Source of the DNA: Acidobacteriota bacterium
GTDB lineage: Bacteria > Acidobacteriota > JAAYUB01
Assembly: GCA_018001935.1 (NCBI GenBank)
Contig: JAGNHB010000008.1
Coordinates: 1-64,000, forward strand
Direction: 5' to 3'
Length of the DNA: 64,000 nt
Positions 61,873 to 64,000 of the stretch are shown here, in pieces (positions within the stretch are counted from its first letter, which is position 1; each line of letters opens with the position of its first letter). Both the position numbers and the translations under genes were made by a program. Under the pieces are notes generated by a model, which saw nothing but the letters and a program-made list of their open reading frames with translations, had not been told where the DNA came from and made no database searches.

Positions 61873-62471
61873 GCCGGGACCCGGCACAGAACGGCCTTTT
61901 GCCCCGTTTCGAGAGCGTTGGGCGACTCCGTGCCGGCCACCGGGAAGGACCCCTCCCGGGCCCAGGAAGCGAACCGTTGCCGCATCAGGAGGTCCGCCGG
62001 GGTCCCTGCCCCGTGGAAGCAGAGGAAGAAGGACCCGGGGCGCTTCTTCAGGGCGGCTTCCAGCGGCCCGCCGGAAATCTCGGTGGCCCGGAGCGCCCAG
62101 AGCAGGCGGTCGCCGTGGTCCGGCGCCTCGTACTGCTCGAGCCGCCCGGGGACGACCTCCAGGGAGTCCAGCGCCAGAAGCCGCCGCACGTGACGGAGGA
62201 AGGTGCACTTTTTCCCGTTCGGTTCCAGGGCCACCACGCGCCGCTCCGGGAACCGGGCGGCCAGCACGACGGCCACCACCCCGTTTCCCGAGCCGATGTC
62301 CACGCCCGTGGCCCACGGGTAGGCCGCCACCCCTTCCGCGGCGGCCCGGGTGGTTTCCAGCAGTTCCCGCCGGAAACCCGCCGGGTCGCGAAACCCGGTG
62401 AGCCTCAGCCGGCGGTTCCAGCGGAACAGTTCGTCGATGTACCGGTTCAGAAGACGGGTGTCACCCGGCAT
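61869..62471 (-). CDS. rsmG: 16S rRNA (guanine527-N7) methyltransferase RsmG
   Basis: Class I methyltransferase (GidB) that methylates G527 of 16S rRNA in the cytoplasm. The 200 residues have LFRWNRRLRLTG near the N-terminus and the SAM site VDIGSGNGVVAVVLA followed by ALEPNGKKCTFLRH. The stop codon is part of the parS palindrome. The ATG overlaps the tatC end by 11 bases, so it is probably transcribed with tatA and tatC. In many bacteria rsmG precedes parA-parB; here parS is directly downstream. Confidence 0.94.
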   Translation of the reverse strand: MPGDTRLLNRYIDELFRWNRRLRLTGFRDPAGFRRELLETTRAAAEGVAAYPWATGVDIGSGNGVVAVVLAARFPERRVVALEPNGKKCTFLRHVRRLLALDSLEVVPGRLEQYEAPDHGDRLLWALRATEISGGPLEAALKKRPGSFFLCFHGAGTPADLLMRQRFASWAREGSFPVAGTESPNALETGQKAVLCRVPA

Positions 62472-63210
62472 GGCGGGCCCGGCGACGGGTGATGAGCCAG
62501 CACAGGATGACGCTGACCAGGTAGAGCAGGATCATCGGGGCGGCGAAGATGAAGAGGTTCACCACGTCGGTGGTGGGGGAGATGATGGCCGCCAGGATGA
62601 AGATGATGAGGATGGCGTGGCGGAGGGTCTTGATCATGAACCGGGGCGTGAGGATCTTCATCATCGCCAGGAAGGAGACGATGATGGGCATCTGGAAGAC
62701 GGCCCCCATCCCCAGGATGACCATCATGGCGAAGTCGAAGTACTCGTCCATGCTGATCTGGGGGTTGTACGGCCGTCCCACCCCGATGAGGAAGCTGCAG
62801 GCGGCGGGGAAGGCGACCCGGTAGGCGAAGGTGCACCCGGCGAGGAACAGGAGGGACGAGAAGAACACGAAGGGGACGAACCAGCGCCTCTCCTTCTGGT
62901 ACAGTCCGGGGGAGATGAAGCGCCAGAGCTGGTAGATGATGACGGGGGCGCTGAGAAAAACGGCGAAGCAGAACGCCACCTTGAGGGAGACGGTGAAGGG
63001 TTCCTGGAGCCGGAGGAACACCAGGGTGGACCCTTTGGGGAGGTGCCGGAGAAGGGGAAGGGCCAGCTGCCCGTAGATCCAGTCGTTGAAGGCGAAGGTC
63101 ACGCCGAAGGCCACGGCCACGGCGATCACGGAGTACAGCAGGCAGGACCGCAGTTCCTGCAGGTGCTCGAGAAGGGTCATCTTCCGCAGTTCGTTGTTCG
63201 CTTCCGCCAT
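62461..63210 (-). CDS. tatC: Sec-independent protein translocase TatC
   Basis: A 249-residue membrane protein with six hydrophobic helices, the usual TatC plan. It opens with an LEHLQELRSCLLYS segment and has conserved Pro and Glu positions including FVPFVFFSSLLFLAGCTF and ISPTTDVVN. It recognises twin-arginine signal peptides and works with TatA, encoded just upstream. The gene overlaps rsmG by 11 bases. Confidence 0.96.
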   Translation of the reverse strand: MAEANNELRKMTLLEHLQELRSCLLYSVIAVAVAFGVTFAFNDWIYGQLALPLLRHLPKGSTLVFLRLQEPFTVSLKVAFCFAVFLSAPVIIYQLWRFISPGLYQKERRWFVPFVFFSSLLFLAGCTFAYRVAFPAACSFLIGVGRPYNPQISMDEYFDFAMMVILGMGAVFQMPIIVSFLAMMKILTPRFMIKTLRHAILIIFILAAIISPTTDVVNLFIFAAPMILLYLVSVILCWLITRRRARHAG

Positions 63211-63288
63211 GGTTGTGATGCGAGGTCCTTTCCGTGATTCGAAGGGAGGGGAAAGACCCGCGGGAGGTGCACCGCGGGCCCGGAGATA

Positions 63289-63570
63289 TCATCCGCCGAG
63301 GTTTCGCCCCATGTCCGGTCCCGGCGGGTCGGCGGGGGGGGGCGTGCCCTGCCCGGGGACGGCCGCCCCCTCGCCTTCCGCCTGGAAACGTTCCTGGGCC
63401 TTCTCCGCCTCGACTTCCTCCTCGAGGGTGTTCTTGATGTCGTTCGTGGCGCGCTTGAACTCCCCCATGACCCGGCCCAGGGTCTTCCCGATCTCGGGAA
63501 GTTTCCGGGGGCCGAACAGGAGAAGGGCGACCAGGAAAATCGCCATCAGTTCAGGCAGTCCGAGGTTCAT
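63289..63570 (-). CDS. tatA: Sec-independent translocase subunit TatA/TatB
   Basis: A 93-residue single-span protein. The helix MNLGLPELMAIFLVALLLFG (residues 1-20) leads to the amphipathic PRKLPEIGKTLGRVMGEFKR segment, the hallmark of TatA/B, then an acidic and Pro-rich tail. FGPRKLPEIG favours TatA. ATG 63570 is preferred over a longer reading frame because it starts the membrane helix. tatC follows after 78 bases. Together they provide folded-protein export. Confidence 0.94.
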   Translation of the reverse strand: MNLGLPELMAIFLVALLLFGPRKLPEIGKTLGRVMGEFKRATNDIKNTLEEEVEAEKAQERFQAEGEGAAVPGQGTPPPADPPGPDMGRNLGG

Positions 63571-63583
63571 TGCAGCACTCTTT

Positions 63584-64000
63584 TCACCGGTTTTCCAGGA
63601 GGTCCAGGATTTTTCCCGCCGCCACGGTGATGACGGTCCCGGGGCCGAAGATGGCCGCGGCACCGTGATCCCGCAGGTAGTCGTAATCCTGGGAGGGGAT
63701 CACTCCGCCCACCACCACCAGGATGTCCTCCCGGCCGAGTTGCCGCAACCACCCCGCCAGCTGGGGCAGCAGGGTCTTGTGACCGGCGGCCAGCGAGGAC
63801 ATCCCCACGACGTGGACGTCGTTCTCCACGGCCATGCGGGCCGCTTCCTCGGGGGTCTGGAAGAGGGGGCCGATGTCCACGTCGAAGCCGAGGTCGGCAT
63901 AGGCGGTGGCCACGACCTTTGCGCCGCGGTCGTGCCCGTCCTGCCCCATCTTGGCGACGAGGATGCGGGGCCGACGGCCCTCCCGCTGTTCAAATTCGTC
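63584..64000 (-). CDS. Methylmalonyl-CoA mutase, C-terminal cobalamin-binding end (partial)
   Basis: 138 visible residues, open to the window edge. They begin within a linker and include [15 protein letters not shown], where DGHDRG is the DxHxxG motif that ligates cobalt of B12, then GPLFQTPEE and [14 protein letters not shown]. The wording of these motifs matches the C-terminal domain of full-length methylmalonyl-CoA mutase rather than the separate small subunit. The enzyme interconverts methylmalonyl- and succinyl-CoA. The stop lies 13 bases before the tatA ATG, suggesting co-transcription. The rest of the gene is outside the window. Confidence 0.9.
   Translation of the reverse strand, partial: DEFEQREGRRPRILVAKMGQDGHDRGAKVVATAYADLGFDVDIGPLFQTPEEAARMAVENDVHVVGMSSLAAGHKTLLPQLAGWLRQLGREDILVVVGGVIPSQDYDYLRDHGAAAIFGPGTVITVAAGKILDLLENR

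Noticed and set aside
62461..64000. parA/parB beside rsmG
   Set aside because: The genes next to rsmG are tatC, tatA and a methylmalonyl-CoA mutase; no ParA or ParB motif is present.

Overview
The window is GC-rich, about two thirds G+C by eye, and almost fully coding. It looks like chromosomal DNA of a Gram-negative bacterium close to the replication origin. It carries dnaA, dnaN, mnmG, rsmG, an HU gene, a cluster of DnaA-box-like sequences and a perfect ParB-binding parS palindrome. Lipoproteins, a Tat system, many exported proteins, an O-antigen-ligase-type protein, eukaryote-like Ser/Thr kinase and PP2C modules, and Ig-like plus dockerin-like tails would suit Acidobacteriota or a similar deep-branching lineage. 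That assignment is inference from gene style, not from a phylogenetic marker comparison. No mobile-element gene, prophage, CRISPR array, rRNA or tRNA was recognised.

Layout. 1-9.0 kb: mnmG with an exported protein of unknown function, a lipoprotein, a translationally coupled pair of M16 peptidase-like proteins and an APH-fold kinase. 9.1-12.4 kb: dnaA, the candidate oriC, dnaN and a convergent HU gene behind a two-way terminator. 12.7-16.6 kb: phoH, ddl, a RING-like membrane protein and the tiny ribosomal protein gene bTHX. 16.6-18.4 kb: a MITE-like element, an SDR epimerase and a 604-base repeat-bearing gap. 18.4-30.2 kb: hutU, a methyltransferase, a membrane Ser/Thr kinase with helical repeats, a YjbQ protein, an exported beta-sandwich protein, an all-helical unknown, a three-gene membrane redox module and cinA. 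30.4-38.4 kb: a PDZ-GAF-PP2C phosphatase, a secreted subtilisin, a PAS histidine kinase and a DUF362 ferredoxin. 38.5-50.7 kb: pyruvate kinase, a CHAT peptidase coupled to an amidohydrolase, a MoaD-like protein, pgeF, an O-antigen ligase family protein coupled to a HAD phosphatase, and murB. 51-57.3 kb: pyrD with a tandem repeat at its 3' end, pepD, and two divergent sigma/anti-sigma cassettes. 57.4-64 kb: elbB, a LOG-family gene and a giant propeller histidine kinase in one overlapping operon, then parS, rsmG, tatC, tatA and the end of a methylmalonyl-CoA mutase gene.

Several recognisable promoters share one plan: a TTG-type -35 box, exactly 17 bases, then a TA-rich -10 box. Many gene pairs overlap by an ATGA or GTGA motif, indicating translational coupling. 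Non-coding structure is concentrated in a few gaps that hold at least five kinds of repeat: a MITE-like element, a dispersed 80-base repeat, a 26-base-arm inverted repeat, GATCGG palindromes and a 36-base tandem array. No single strikingly new defence or biosynthetic system stands out. The most unusual items are the repeats that reshape gene ends, the O-antigen-ligase-type protein with a calcium-loop insert, the CHAT/amidohydrolase/MoaD run and the two facing sigma-factor cassettes.
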